From CAVQRC01 sp963715045 (GTDB taxonomy: Bacteria; Planctomycetota; Planctomycetia; Pirellulales; Lacipirellulaceae), in contig CAVQRC010000001.1 of NCBI GenBank assembly GCA_963715045.1, positions 186,001 through 250,000 of the forward strand: a stretch of 64,000 nucleotides of DNA, given 5' to 3'. Under the pieces are notes generated by a model. It did not search any database. It had not been told where the DNA came from and worked only from the letters and a program-made list of their open reading frames with translations. Below, piece after piece: positions 44,475 through 53,921 of the stretch (its first letter is position 1; every line of letters begins with the position of its first letter). The position numbers were made by a program, and so were the translations under genes.

Positions 44475-45686
44475 TCACGCGGCATCCGCAGTCGGGGCGA
44501 GTGTCCGCTGCAACGAATGGAGGATGAAGGCAGCGGCTCTTCGCGAAGCTCCCTCAAAGCCGACGCGGTCCCGCAAGGCGATCAGTTGGTCGACTTTCGC
44601 CTGATAGGCCTGTGCATCAGTCAGCCACTGGATGACGTGTCTGGCAAGATCCGCCGAGCGGTCTGTGCACGTCAGGTATTCGGGGATCGGCACATTTGCA
44701 TCGGCCGGATCGAGCGGATCGTAGCTTGCGTGCTGCTGGGTGAAGCGATCGTCGCAGGCGAGCAGGTTGACGAGCGTGATGTATTTGACCTTCCGAAACC
44801 ACTTCTGCACGCGAAAGGCAAGCGGGCTGATGACATACAGCACAACGCTCGGGCGGGCGTGGTAGAGCAGTTCCAGCGATACCGAGCCGGAGACCGCGAT
44901 GCAGCAATCGGCTGCCTCGAGGACTTCCGGTGTCTGCCGGACATACACGTCGACGTCAATCGAAGTCCTGGCAGCCAGTTCGGTGGCGATCAACGCATGT
45001 TCGGGCTTGAACGCCGCGACCGCGAACGACACCGTGTCGACATGCGCTTTGATCTCTTCGGCCGCCTTGAGCATCCAGCGGAGGTTCGCGGTGACTTCCT
45101 GCGTACGCGATCCGGGGAGCAGGGCGACGAGCGGCCCACTTCCGGAGCGGATTTCGCGGACCTGTTCCTGGTCGACGCGACGACTGGCCAGCTCGTCGAA
45201 GTAGGGATGGCCGACATACGTCGCGTTGACGCCCCGCGAACGGTACCAGGTCTCTTCGAACGGAAGTTTGCACAGAGCGTGATCGACCAGCCGCCGCATC
45301 TTGCCGATCCGCCAACCGGCCCAGGCCCACATCTGAGGTGTGCCGTAGTAATAGACCGGGATTCCGTGAGCTTTGGCGCGTCGCGCGATCCACCAGTTGA
45401 AGCCCGGGTAATCGATCAGCACGACCGCGTCCGGGCGAGCTTCGGCGAAGTAGCGATCTGCCTGTTCGAGCAGCCGCCAGAAGGTCGGCAGCTTCGTCAG
45501 TACCCGCGCGAACCACATCACCGCGAACCGCGTGAGGTCGGTGTGCAGCTCACAACCGGCGGCGGCCATTTTCGGGCCACCGTAACCGACGACACGGACA
45601 TGCGGAGATTGGCGACGAAGTTCGCCGATCAGATTCGCGCCGTGCAGGTCGCCGCTCGGTTCGCCGACGGAGAAGAAGATCTGCAT
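44475..45686 (-). CDS. lpxB: Lipid-A-disaccharide synthase
   Basis: This 403-residue GT-B glycosyltransferase joins UDP-diacylglucosamine and lipid X in lipid A synthesis. The N-terminus 'MQIFFSVGEPSGDLHGANL' is canonical. 'GYGGPKMAAAGCEL', 'YGTPQMWAWAGWRIGKMRR' and 'LLPGSRTQEVTANLRWML' are diagnostic, as is 'CCIAVSGSVSLELLYHARP'. The start at 45686 ends the open frame that runs through the octamer array upstream; no Shine-Dalgarno sequence is seen. It supports an LPS-bearing outer membrane. Confidence 0.95.
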   Translation of the reverse strand: MQIFFSVGEPSGDLHGANLIGELRRQSPHVRVVGYGGPKMAAAGCELHTDLTRFAVMWFARVLTKLPTFWRLLEQADRYFAEARPDAVVLIDYPGFNWWIARRAKAHGIPVYYYGTPQMWAWAGWRIGKMRRLVDHALCKLPFEETWYRSRGVNATYVGHPYFDELASRRVDQEQVREIRSGSGPLVALLPGSRTQEVTANLRWMLKAAEEIKAHVDTVSFAVAAFKPEHALIATELAARTSIDVDVYVRQTPEVLEAADCCIAVSGSVSLELLYHARPSVVLYVISPLAFRVQKWFRKVKYITLVNLLACDDRFTQQHASYDPLDPADANVPIPEYLTCTDRSADLARHVIQWLTDAQAYQAKVDQLIALRDRVGFEGASRRAAAFILHSLQRTLAPTADAA

Positions 45687-45972
45687 GGGATGGGACGCTA
45701 GGACGCTGGGACACTGGGACGGGGACTGGGACGCTGGGACACTGGGACACTGGGACACTGGGACGCTGGGACACTGGGACGCTGGGACGCTGGGACGCTG
45801 GGACGCTGGGACGCTGGGACACTGGGACGCTGGGACACTGGGACGCTGGGACACTGGGACGCTGGGACGCTGGGACACTGGGACACTGGGACACTGGGAC
45901 ACTGGGACGCTGGGACACTGGGACGCTGGGACACTGGGACACTGGGATAATGGGACGCTGGGATAATGGGAC
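45687..45972. repeat. Long octamer array (GGGACACT/GGGACGCT) before lpxB
   Basis: About 35 units of 8 bases, mainly GGGACACT and GGGACGCT with a few GGGATAAT, span 286 bases and end at the lpxB start codon. The lpxB-sense strand reads as C-rich TCCCAGTG/TCCCAGCG. There are no unique spacers, so it is not a CRISPR array. Open frames through it read as Ser/Gln/Pro/Val repeats. Confidence 0.95.
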
Positions 45973-46082
45973 CACCCCGCCGCGGAGTATTGCAGATGGG
46001 GAGTTGGGGGGGAACAGCAGTTTGGACGCACTCGGTCTTGCAATCGGCATATGGCCTCTAATGGCTCGTCGGGCCTCTCACT

Positions 46083-46140
46083 GTTGGGAATTCGTCATTG
46101 GGAATTCCTTAGTCCTTAGTCCTTAGTCATTAGTCATTCA
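46083..46140. repeat. Dispersed element with GGAATTC inverted motif and TTAGTC heptamers
   Basis: TTGGGAATTCGTCATT is followed by GGGAATTCC, three CTTAGTC units and two ATTAGTC units. The same arrangement recurs at 59742-59791. It lies between the lpxB array and the YHS-gene terminator. Confidence 0.75.
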
Positions 46141-46163
46141 GCTCATCCCCTCGCGACGGGCGC

Positions 46164-46196
46164 AATAAAAACGGGCATCGTAGCGTACGATGCCCG
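46164..46196 (-). terminator. Intrinsic terminator of the YHS-like gene
   Basis: CGGGCATCGTA (46172-46182) pairs perfectly with TACGATGCCCG (46186-46196) across GCG. On the minus strand the stem is followed by TTTTTATT (from 46171). It lies 8 bases after the gene's stop. Confidence 0.92.
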
Positions 46197-46203
46197 CGTG
46201 ATT

Positions 46204-46710
46204 TCAGAGCGACGAGAAAGCCCGCGTTACTTGGCGCTCGTCCTTCTTGGCGGGGAACGCGAACGCCTTGGCAAACGCGTCTTTGCCGAAAATCTTCGTC
46301 AGTCGAGCATCCCCATCCAGACCTTCGGCAGTCTTCATGCAGTTCTTGCAACAGAACGATACGGCCGTCTCGGCGTAGCCCGTCTTGACAGCGGTTCCCT
46401 CCTTGATCTCACGTCCAGAAAACGGGCAGCCGACCTGATCGACCTGGCCCGTCGCCGCGAGCTGATAGTTGGCAGCCGTAAGGAACTTCTCGGGATTCTT
46501 GTCAAACGCTGCCACACACTTCTTGCAGCACATGTAGACGTGCCCTTCGCCAAGCTGGGCGACCGCTTGAGGATTGATGGCGTTATTCGAGATCGGGCAT
46601 TTAATCCCTTCCAGCGCATCGTTCTCTTCTGATTGAACCCACTGGGGAGCAATCAGCAGACCCAGCAGACCCAGCAGGCACAGCGTCTTCAGCGGGATTC
46701 GTGTAAGCAT
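46204..46710 (-). CDS. Exported protein with two YHS/TRASH-like Cys domains
   Basis: This 168-residue protein has a signal peptide (about 1-26, 'LKTLCLLGLLGLLIAPQWVQS'). Two similar modules follow, each with an N-terminal Cys and a C-x2-C pair: 'KCPISNNAI..VYMCCKKCVAAF' and 'GCPFSGREI..VSFCCKNCMKTA'. This spacing resembles YHS or TRASH metal-binding modules, so a role in binding copper or another metal in the periplasm is plausible, not shown. It is monocistronic, with a clear terminator. Confidence 0.7.
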   Translation of the reverse strand: MLTRIPLKTLCLLGLLGLLIAPQWVQSEENDALEGIKCPISNNAINPQAVAQLGEGHVYMCCKKCVAAFDKNPEKFLTAANYQLAATGQVDQVGCPFSGREIKEGTAVKTGYAETAVSFCCKNCMKTAEGLDGDARLTKIFGKDAFAKAFAFPAKKDERQVTRAFSSL

Positions 46711-46877
46711 GGAAAAGGTTCCTTGAAGAGGTCGGACCGTTGCAATGAGTCAACGGCGGAAACAGGACTGCGATACGTCTCGCCGAATTCGGAAATGTTC
46801 GACGTGATTTTCCGGTCCATCACGTGACGGCGTCAAGCTTTTGCCTGCCGGGAAACCGGAGGAATCTCGCTCGGATC

Positions 46878-48212
46878 TCACCGAGACCCCTCTGCCGGGG
46901 CATGCCGAGGCTCGACGAGGCCGAACGATAGCAATCCTGCGAGAGCGGTCAAGACTGTTCCGCCGATCATCACTGGCAGGAAACCGATCGCTCCCACGAG
47001 CCACCCAACGAGCGGCACCCCGAGCATGACCGGCACAGCAACGCACAACCCCAGCGTGCTCACATACCGGGCATGGTCTTCCACGGGAGATATCTCCAAC
47101 GCGTAGTTGGTCAGCAGCCGAATGTTGACCGGCGTCAGCCCGATTGTCGGAAAGATGATCCAGAACAGACTTCCCCCGCGTTCCGGTCCCAGCAGACTCA
47201 GCACGACTGCCAACAGCGGCGTCATGATCGATCCCAGTAACGTGAATTGCAGCGCCAGTCGATTGCCGAAGCGATCGGCCAAAGGGCCCGCGAACAGACT
47301 GAAGACCATCGTGCCCAGATTCTGCGTGACCACCCACACCATGAGGTCGCTGACATCCTGGTCGAGTTTCTCGCGACCCAGTGCTTCATAGTGTGGAAAC
47401 AGCATCATCACGACGCCGAACAACGATGCCACCGCGGCCAGGCGGCGGAAATTCCGGTCCCCTCGAATGGTTTTCCACGCGGCCGCAAACTTCTCGAGAG
47501 CCGGCGTGCTCGCTTCGAAATGGTCGTCGCGCGGCTCGGCCAGCAACAGCGTCGAGATCGCAGCGACCAGAAAGGCCAGGCCGGCAGAGCCAAACACCAG
47601 GTCGAAACGCGGCGGCACGGTCGCCAGCCATACGGGTAACAGGAGGTACGCCAGGCCGATGGCGATCGGTGCTCCCACTAGAATCGAGGTCGTCATGAGC
47701 CGTCCCCGCAGCGATGGCCGAACGAGTTTGCCCTGGGCCGTGTGCATCGACAGCTGATTGAGCCCGGTCACGACGAAGAACACGCCGTACATCGCGAGGA
47801 ATAACCAGGGCCACCAGCGGGCGGCCGTCGATCCTTCCCGCCCCCACCCCGTATTCCACATCCATGCCAGCGCGAGCATGGTGATGGCCATGCCGACCGA
47901 GAACCCGGCAACGGCCGACCTCTTGCGGGGCATCTGCTTGAGTTGCCTTGCGAACAGCACCGGTGGAATGCTGAAGCCGAAACGATTCAAGACGGGCAGC
48001 AGGCCCCGCATGACGCTGTTGCCACCGATCGCGTCGAGGAAGGCCGGCATGATGATGCTCTCGGTCTTGAAGATCCAACCGATCCGCACCAGGATTTGAT
48101 GGCAGGCGAGCGCCAGAAAGTTGCGGGTTTCGTGATTCGTGCCGGGCTCAGAGTCGGGGACGACATCAGGGCTGTCGTAAGGATCGTCGGGGTAGGGTGG
48201 CTCCTTGATCAT
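46878..48212 (-). CDS. MFS-type transporter
   Basis: This 444-residue protein has about twelve membrane segments with a hydrophilic N-terminus ('MIKEPPYPDDPYDSPDVV'). The start at 48212 is chosen because it lies just after the CYTH coding frame; upstream residues look non-coding. 'LFAGPLADRFGNRLALQFTLLG' fits the conserved cytoplasmic loop 2-3 type motif D-R-x-G-x-R. The substrate is unknown. It overlaps the 3' end of the CYTH gene by 47 bases. Confidence 0.75.
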   Translation of the reverse strand: MIKEPPYPDDPYDSPDVVPDSEPGTNHETRNFLALACHQILVRIGWIFKTESIIMPAFLDAIGGNSVMRGLLPVLNRFGFSIPPVLFARQLKQMPRKRSAVAGFSVGMAITMLALAWMWNTGWGREGSTAARWWPWLFLAMYGVFFVVTGLNQLSMHTAQGKLVRPSLRGRLMTTSILVGAPIAIGLAYLLLPVWLATVPPRFDLVFGSAGLAFLVAAISTLLLAEPRDDHFEASTPALEKFAAAWKTIRGDRNFRRLAAVASLFGVVMMLFPHYEALGREKLDQDVSDLMVWVVTQNLGTMVFSLFAGPLADRFGNRLALQFTLLGSIMTPLLAVVLSLLGPERGGSLFWIIFPTIGLTPVNIRLLTNYALEISPVEDHARYVSTLGLCVAVPVMLGVPLVGWLVGAIGFLPVMIGGTVLTALAGLLSFGLVEPRHAPAEGSR

Positions 48213-48858
48213 CAGGACTCGGGCGATGAGTGACGGGATGGGACCGGGTGAGAGGACGCGTTTGCAGCCCGGTCGGGTCAACTGCCAGGGCGCCTGGGGA
48301 GCGTTGCTGGATGAGCAGCAAGTGCAGGTAGCTTCGCATTTCGACCGTCTCGGCCGTCAGCCCCAGTCGAGCGGCGACGTCAAACAGCGTGGCCTTCGCC
48401 GGTTCGATCCCTTCCTCGTCCGTCACGATTTCCAATTCCGCGAACGTGCCGAGTCCTTCGACCGAGTCGATCACGCACTCGGCGGTGGCCTCCCCGAGGT
48501 CCAACTCGAAGGGCTCCCGCTGCTTCCTCACGGTCGCGACCGGCTCGAAACCGAGGATCTTCCAAACCGTGCACAGCTTGGCAGCCGCCTCGGCACCGGC
48601 GGCGAATCCGATCTCCAACTCCTGCCGGGTTTTGGTCGTGGCATCGATTCTCGGGCCCTTGTAAGTGATGTAATTCTCTTCGCCGACCTGGCGGATGCGG
48701 AACGCTTCGTCCGTACTGGCGAAGTCACGGACCGGATGCGCGAAGTAAGTGTCGCATTGCGACAGGGTGGGCAATGGCGTCGCCGAGAGGGCCGCCAGGT
48801 GTGCACGGAGTTCGGACAGAGCCGGATCGCGAAACTTCAGTTCGACTTCGATACTCAT
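48166..48858 (-). CDS. CYTH-domain protein (class IV adenylate cyclase CyaB-like)
   Basis: This 230-residue protein begins 'MSIEVELKFRDP', the E-x-E-x-K signature of CYTH enzymes, followed by 'QCDTYFAHPVRDF', 'AFRIRQVGEENYITYKGPR' and 'VRKQREPFELDLGEATAECVIDSVEGLG'. CYTH proteins act on triphosphates (adenylate cyclase, thiamine triphosphatase or tripolyphosphatase); which applies here is unknown. The domain ends near residue 185. The remaining 45 residues run over the MFS gene start and may not be original. aroF precedes it on the same strand. Confidence 0.82.
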   Translation of the reverse strand: MSIEVELKFRDPALSELRAHLAALSATPLPTLSQCDTYFAHPVRDFASTDEAFRIRQVGEENYITYKGPRIDATTKTRQELEIGFAAGAEAAAKLCTVWKILGFEPVATVRKQREPFELDLGEATAECVIDSVEGLGTFAELEIVTDEEGIEPAKATLFDVAARLGLTAETVEMRSYLHLLLIQQRSPGALAVDPTGLQTRPLTRSHPVTHRPSPDDQGATLPRRSLRQP

Positions 48859-49875
48859 TCAGCGAATCTCTTTTCCGAGGGCATCGGCAATTCTCCGCAG
48901 TTGGTCCAGCATGGCGTCGAACTGCTCGAAGCTGATCGTCTGAGCCGCATCGCTGACCGCCTCGTCGGGCGTGATGTGGACCTCGACCTGAATTCCATCG
49001 GCCCCAGCCGCAAGCGCGGCGAGGGCCATCGGCGCAACGTCAGTTGCGCTTTCCCGTGCCGTGACTGGGATCCACGAGCACCGGCAGGTGGGACATCGTC
49101 TGAGCTGGCGGAATGACCGAGAGATCAAGCGTATTACGCGCGTGATCTGCAAACGTTCGCACGCCTCGTTCACAGAGAATGACGTTCTTGTTTCCGCCGG
49201 CAAGCACGTACTCGGCCGCCATGAGCCAATCCTGGAGCGTCGCCGCCATGCCCCGCTTCAAGAGCACCGGCCGATGCGACTGGCCGACCCGCTTCAAAAG
49301 ACTGAAGTTCTGCATGTTGCGAGTACCGATCTGAATGACGTCGGCGACTTCTTCGACGGCTTCCGTGTGTGCCGCGTCGACCAGTTCAGTCACGATTCCC
49401 AACCCGGTTTCCGCGCGTACCTTAGCCAGGACTTCGAGCCCGGCGTACTCCATGCCCTGGAAACTGTAGGGACTGGTTCGAGGTTTGAAGGCGCCGCGCG
49501 GAGGAGCTTCACGCCTCGGTCGGCAAGCTGGCTGGCAATGCGAAGCATCGTTGATTCATCTTCGCAACTGCAGGGACCGGCGATGATTGTGAACGAGCCA
49601 CTCCCCACGGTGGTCTGGGCGAGTTCGACGTGCGTATCGTCGGGATGCATCTCGCGGCTGGCCAGTTTGTAGGGCTTCGTCACCCGAATCAGCTCCATGA
49701 CTCCCGGCTGGACCTCGAGGCGGGGCGCATCGATGGCTTGCGTATTGCCGGTAATCCCGATGGCGGTTCGGGTCGGACCGGCCATCGGATGAGGCGTCAG
49801 GCCCATCTGGCGAATCGCTTCGCACACGGCGGCGATCTGTTCTGGCGGCGCGTTGTGCTGCATGACAACCAACAT
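48859..49875 (-). CDS. aroF: 3-deoxy-7-phosphoheptulonate synthase (type I-beta), two apparent frame breaks
   Basis: The repaired enzyme has about 338 residues and starts aromatic amino acid synthesis from PEP and E4P. It begins 'MLVVMQHNAPPEQIAAVCEAI' (a ferredoxin-like domain of the I-beta type). 'IAGPCSCEDESTMLRIA' and 'KRGMAATLQDWLMAAEYVL' are typical. The frame breaks near 49495, where 'LLRA' should continue 'GAFKPRTSPYSFQGMEY' (one base missing), and near 49048, where 'DPSHGTGK' should continue 'ATDVAPMALAALAAGADG' (one base extra). Confidence 0.9.
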
Positions 49876-49888
49876 GGGAGCCCCTTGG

Positions 49889-50577
49889 TCAGGTGTCGGG
49901 CTGGAAGGACCGCGGAGCGTCGGTGACGGCGGCAGCGCGGAGGGCCGTGGACAATTCGGTAACGGCTGCGGCGGTATCCTCGTGGCTGAGGACGGCGGAC
50001 TGGACTGCGATCCGCGAGGCTCCCGCCGAAACCACCTGGCGAATATTCGCCGATCCGATGCCCCCGATCGCAAACCAGGGAACTCCGCATCGCCGCCGCC
50101 GCGATTTCGGCCACCAGCTCAAGTCCGGGATAGGACAGGAATTCTTTCGTGGTCGACGGAAAAATGGGACCCACGCCCAGATAGTCTGCCCCCTCGCTGA
50201 CGGCCTGGCAGGCCTGCGTGAGTGAATGCGTCGAAACGCCGATCATCAACCGCGAGCCAACCAATTGCCGTACCTCTTTCGCCGGGATTTCGTCTTGTCC
50301 GACGTGCACGGCGTCGGCTTTCGCCAGCAGAGCCAGATCGGGCCGGTCGTTGACAATCGAACAGCGTCCGCGTGTCGCGGCAGCACTCGCTGAGGATCCG
50401 GGCCCGTTCTAACAGCGTGCGGTCGTCGGCGTGCTTGTCACGAAGCTGGATGGCGGCGACCCCGCAAGCGATGAGCACAGACACCAGATCGGCGAATGCC
50501 TCATGCGACTCACGGGTGTCAATGAGCACTTGAATCGCATGATCTGGGAAACGGGGACGTCGGCATCGTGCCATCAT
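49889..50577 (-). CDS. thiE: Thiamine-phosphate synthase, two apparent +1 frame breaks
   Basis: The repaired product has about 228 residues. ThiE joins HMP-PP and the thiazole phosphate. 'VAAIQLRDKHADDRTLLERA', 'IVNDRPDLALLAKADAVHVGQDE', 'IGVSTHSLTQACQAVSEGADYLGVGPIFPSTTK' (split by motif) and 'WFAIGGIGSANIRQVV' are the family blocks. Extra bases at about 50358 and 50084 break the frame and are needed to be dropped to read these in line. The N-terminus is uncertain; ATG at 50577 gives 'MMARCRRPRFPDHAIQVLID'. The gene ends 13 bases before aroF. Confidence 0.88.
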
Positions 50578-51340
50578 GCCGTAAAGCGTGGTCCCCCAGC
50601 AAGTTGGCTTGCTGCTGGAGATGCCGACGCCTAGAATCCCCACGTCGCTCGTCTTACTGCCACCCGCGGAATGGGGCTTGGGTGGGCTCGGCCGGATCGG
50701 TACGATTTACCATGTCCGAGTTTGCGGGATTGAAACCGCTCGTTGGAAGCAGCGGACATGCTCTTGTTTCCTGTCGCGAGCGGGGAATACTTCCGTACCT
50801 GGCAGTTGTCGCTCAAGAGTCAGTTCCCAGGTTGGACCTGAAACGGGAATTACTCTTGCCCGGGAATCGTCCGCTTTGGCCCGAGAAACCGCATCAGCTC
50901 GGGAAACGGGGGGCGAACGTGGTCCGGACCCGTTCGGACCGCGAAGGCGGCCGCCGAATGGCCCTACGCGCCGTTAGATAAGGTGTGTGTGCCCTAAAAT
51001 TCAACCAAACAGCACAAGTGACCCAGACAGCACGAGTGACCCAGACAGCACGGACTATAGCGACAAGTACCGCCTGACGGCGATTTTGGCTCAGGGCCCA
51101 GCGGAGCGTACGTTTTGGTAACGGGTAAGCGTGGGCGGCAAGAGAATCTCAGGCGAATGACATCCAGCTCAGACAAATGACATCCAGCAGGTGTCCAGGA
51201 CATGTTCCCAACTCGGTAGAGACAAACCTATACATACTGGGACACCTTGGTGATTTAACCAGCATTCTTCGTTGAAAGAAACCGGCAGGGACTGCTTCTT
51301 TCAATCCTTGAAGCTTTACTTGATTCGGAGAACGGCGGCA
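50578..51340. other. Intergenic region upstream of clpC, with short direct repeats
   Basis: About 760 bases without a supported gene. It holds a two-and-a-half-unit 18-base repeat at 51010-51054 (ACAGCACRAGTGACCCAG) and a 13-base direct repeat AATGACATCCAGC at about 51156-51188. No CIRCE element or heat-shock operator was recognised. The clpC promoter must lie at its right end. Confidence 0.55.
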
Positions 51341-53899
51341 ATGTACGAACGCTTCACAGATCGCGCCCGGAAGGTGATGCAGTTGGCCAACCAGGAGGCC
51401 CAACGCTTCAACCATGAGTACATCGGCACCGAACATGTCCTGCTCGGATTGATCAAGGAGGGGAGCGGCGTTGCGGCGAACGTCCTCAAGAACCTCGACG
51501 TCGATCTGCGAAAAATCCGCCTCGAGGTGGAAAAGCTCGTGCAGAGCGGCCCAGACATGGTGACCATGGGCAAGCTGCCGCAGACCCCTCGGGCCAAGAA
51601 GGTGATTGAGTACTCCATGGAGGAGGCACGCAATCTGAACCACAACTACGTCGGGACGGAACACATTCTGCTGGGCCTGCTCCGCGAGCAGGAAGGCGTG
51701 GCTGCCCAGGTGCTGATGAATCTCGGGTTGAAGCTCGAAGAGGTCCGCGAAGAGGTGCTCAATCTTCTTGGTCACGGCCTGGAAGGTGGCGAGACCGAGC
51801 GCGGCGGCCGGGGTGGCGAAGAATCCGAAGAAGGAGGCGGCAAGCGGAAAGGCAAGTCGAAGACGCCGGCACTGGACAGCTTCGGGCGTGACCTGACCGA
51901 ACTCGCCCGCCAGAAGAAACTCGACCCCGTGATCGGCCGTGAGAAGGAAATCGAGCGGGCGATTCAGATTCTCTGCCGACGAACGAAGAATAACCCGGTG
52001 CTTTTGGGCGAAGCCGGAGTCGGCAAGACGGCGATTGTGGAAGGGTTCGCCCAGCGGGTGATTGAAGGCAACGTTCCCGAGTTGCTTCTGGAGCGCCGGA
52101 TCGTGGTTCTCGATCTGGCCATGATGGTGGCCGGGACGAAGTACCGCGGCCAGTTCGAGGAGCGGATCAAGGCCGTCATGAACGAAGTTCGCCGGGCCAA
52201 GAACACGATCTTGTTTATCGACGAACTACACACGCTCGTCGGAGCCGGGGGCGCCGAGGGTGCGATCGACGCCTCGAACGTCCTCAAGCCCGCACTCGCC
52301 CGCGGCGAGATTCAGTGCATCGGCGCTACGACTCTGGACGAATACCGTAAGTACATCGAGAAAGACGCGGCACTGGCGCGGCGGTTTCAAGAGATCATTG
52401 TCGAGCCGACGACAGCCCCAGATACGATTAAGATTCTCGAGGGGCTGCGAGATCGATACGAAGAACATCATCGCGTGCAGATCACCGACGATGCAATTCA
52501 GGGCGCGGTCGAGCTCTCCGATCGCTACATCACCGGTCGCTGCCTGCCGGATAAGGCCATCGATGTCATTGACGAGGCCGGGGCTCGTGTGCGGCTCAAG
52601 TCCATGACCCGTCCCCCGGATCTGAAGGAGATCGACGAGGAGGTCGAATCCCTCAATCGCGAGAAAGAGGAAGCCGTCGCCAATCAGGACTTCGAAAAGG
52701 CGGCCTCGCTCCGCGATCAGGCGGACAAACTGAAGAAGAAAAAGGCCCAGATCACCCGCGAGTGGCGGGAGAAGACGCAGCAGAAGGAAGGGGTCGTCGA
52801 TGACGATGTGATCGCCGAGGTCGTCAGCAAGATGACCGGGATTCCCCTCACTCGGATGTCGACCGAGGACTCGATCCGGCTCATGAATATGGAGTCCGAA
52901 CTCCACAACCGGGTCATCAGCCAGCATGAGGCCATTCACGCGATCAGCAAAGCGGTTCGCCGCAGCCGCAGCGGCCTGCAGGATCCGAAGCGGCCGACGG
53001 GCGCTTTTATCTTCGCTGGCCCGACCGGAGTGGGCAAAACGCTGCTCGCCAAGGCGCTCGCCGAATTCATGTTCGGTGACGACGACGCGCTCATTCAGAT
53101 CGACATGAGCGAGTACATGGAGAAGCACAACGTCAGTCGCCTGATCGGGGCCCCTCCCGGATACGTTGGCTACGAAGAAGGCGGCCAGCTCACCGAGCAG
53201 ATCCGCCGCCGTCCCTACGCCGTCGTGCTGCTCGATGAAATCGAGAAGGCACATCCGGAAGTGTTCAATATGCTTCTGCAGATCATGGAAGAAGGCCGGC
53301 TGACCGACAGCTTCGGGCGGAATATCGATTTCCGCAATACGATCTTGATCATGACCACCAACGCCGGTGCCGAGGCGATCAAGAACGAGTCGGCCTTCGG
53401 CTTCCAGCGCCCCGACACGGATGCCTCCTATGACAGCATGAAGGATCGGGTGCAGGACGAAATCGAGAAAGTCTTCCGGCCCGAATTCATCGGCCGCTGC
53501 AACGACATCATCGTCTTCCGCCATCTCACCAACGAGGATCTCAAAGACGTCATCGAGCTGGAACTCAAGAAGGTTCGCGATCGACTCAGCGAGAAAGGCC
53601 TCGCGCTCCATCTCTCGGACGAGTCGAAGACATTCTTGATCAAGAAGGGTTCGAACACCGATTTCGGTGCCCGACCGCTCCGCCGCGCGATCGAAACGTT
53701 CGTCGAAGACCCGCTGGCCGAGGAACTCCTCAAGGGTGAGTTCGCCGGCAAGGACACCATTCGCGTCGATGTCAAGCAGGTCGGTGACAAAAAGCAGCTC
53801 ATCTTCGAAGGGGCGAAAGAGAAGCAGGATCTGCCCGAGCCCGTCGGAGCCGTCGCCGAAGACGGTGGCGCAGAGCCGGCCACCGAAGAAGAAAAGTAG
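51341..53899 (+). CDS. clpC: ATP-dependent Clp protease ATPase subunit ClpC
   Basis: This 852-residue AAA+ unfoldase feeds proteins to ClpP. It has a doubled N-domain ('NHEYIGTEHVLLGLIKEG' and 'NHNYVGTEHILLGLLREQ'), a first ATPase with Walker A 'GEAGVGKT' at about 223, a middle region with a UVR-like segment ('ANQDFEKAASLRDQADKLKKK'), and a second ATPase with Walker A 'GPTGVGKT' at about 560. 'FGARPLRRAIE' is near the C-terminus. The ATG at 51341 gives the canonical 'MYERFTDRARKVMQLANQEA'. No clpP or mcsAB is adjacent. Confidence 0.97.
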   Translation: MYERFTDRARKVMQLANQEAQRFNHEYIGTEHVLLGLIKEGSGVAANVLKNLDVDLRKIRLEVEKLVQSGPDMVTMGKLPQTPRAKKVIEYSMEEARNLNHNYVGTEHILLGLLREQEGVAAQVLMNLGLKLEEVREEVLNLLGHGLEGGETERGGRGGEESEEGGGKRKGKSKTPALDSFGRDLTELARQKKLDPVIGREKEIERAIQILCRRTKNNPVLLGEAGVGKTAIVEGFAQRVIEGNVPELLLERRIVVLDLAMMVAGTKYRGQFEERIKAVMNEVRRAKNTILFIDELHTLVGAGGAEGAIDASNVLKPALARGEIQCIGATTLDEYRKYIEKDAALARRFQEIIVEPTTAPDTIKILEGLRDRYEEHHRVQITDDAIQGAVELSDRYITGRCLPDKAIDVIDEAGARVRLKSMTRPPDLKEIDEEVESLNREKEEAVANQDFEKAASLRDQADKLKKKKAQITREWREKTQQKEGVVDDDVIAEVVSKMTGIPLTRMSTEDSIRLMNMESELHNRVISQHEAIHAISKAVRRSRSGLQDPKRPTGAFIFAGPTGVGKTLLAKALAEFMFGDDDALIQIDMSEYMEKHNVSRLIGAPPGYVGYEEGGQLTEQIRRRPYAVVLLDEIEKAHPEVFNMLLQIMEEGRLTDSFGRNIDFRNTILIMTTNAGAEAIKNESAFGFQRPDTDASYDSMKDRVQDEIEKVFRPEFIGRCNDIIVFRHLTNEDLKDVIELELKKVRDRLSEKGLALHLSDESKTFLIKKGSNTDFGARPLRRAIETFVEDPLAEELLKGEFAGKDTIRVDVKQVGDKKQLIFEGAKEKQDLPEPVGAVAEDGGAEPATEEEK

Positions 53900-53921
53900 G
53901 CAGAGTCGGAGGCTGTTACGA

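Noticed and set aside
45685..45966. Open frames encoding WDAGTLGH or SQCPSVPV repeats
   Set aside because: They are translations of the octamer array; period 8 gives an open frame in many phases without selection.
45687..45972. CRISPR-like periodic array
   Set aside because: The repeats are contiguous 8-base units with no unique spacers and no cas genes nearby.
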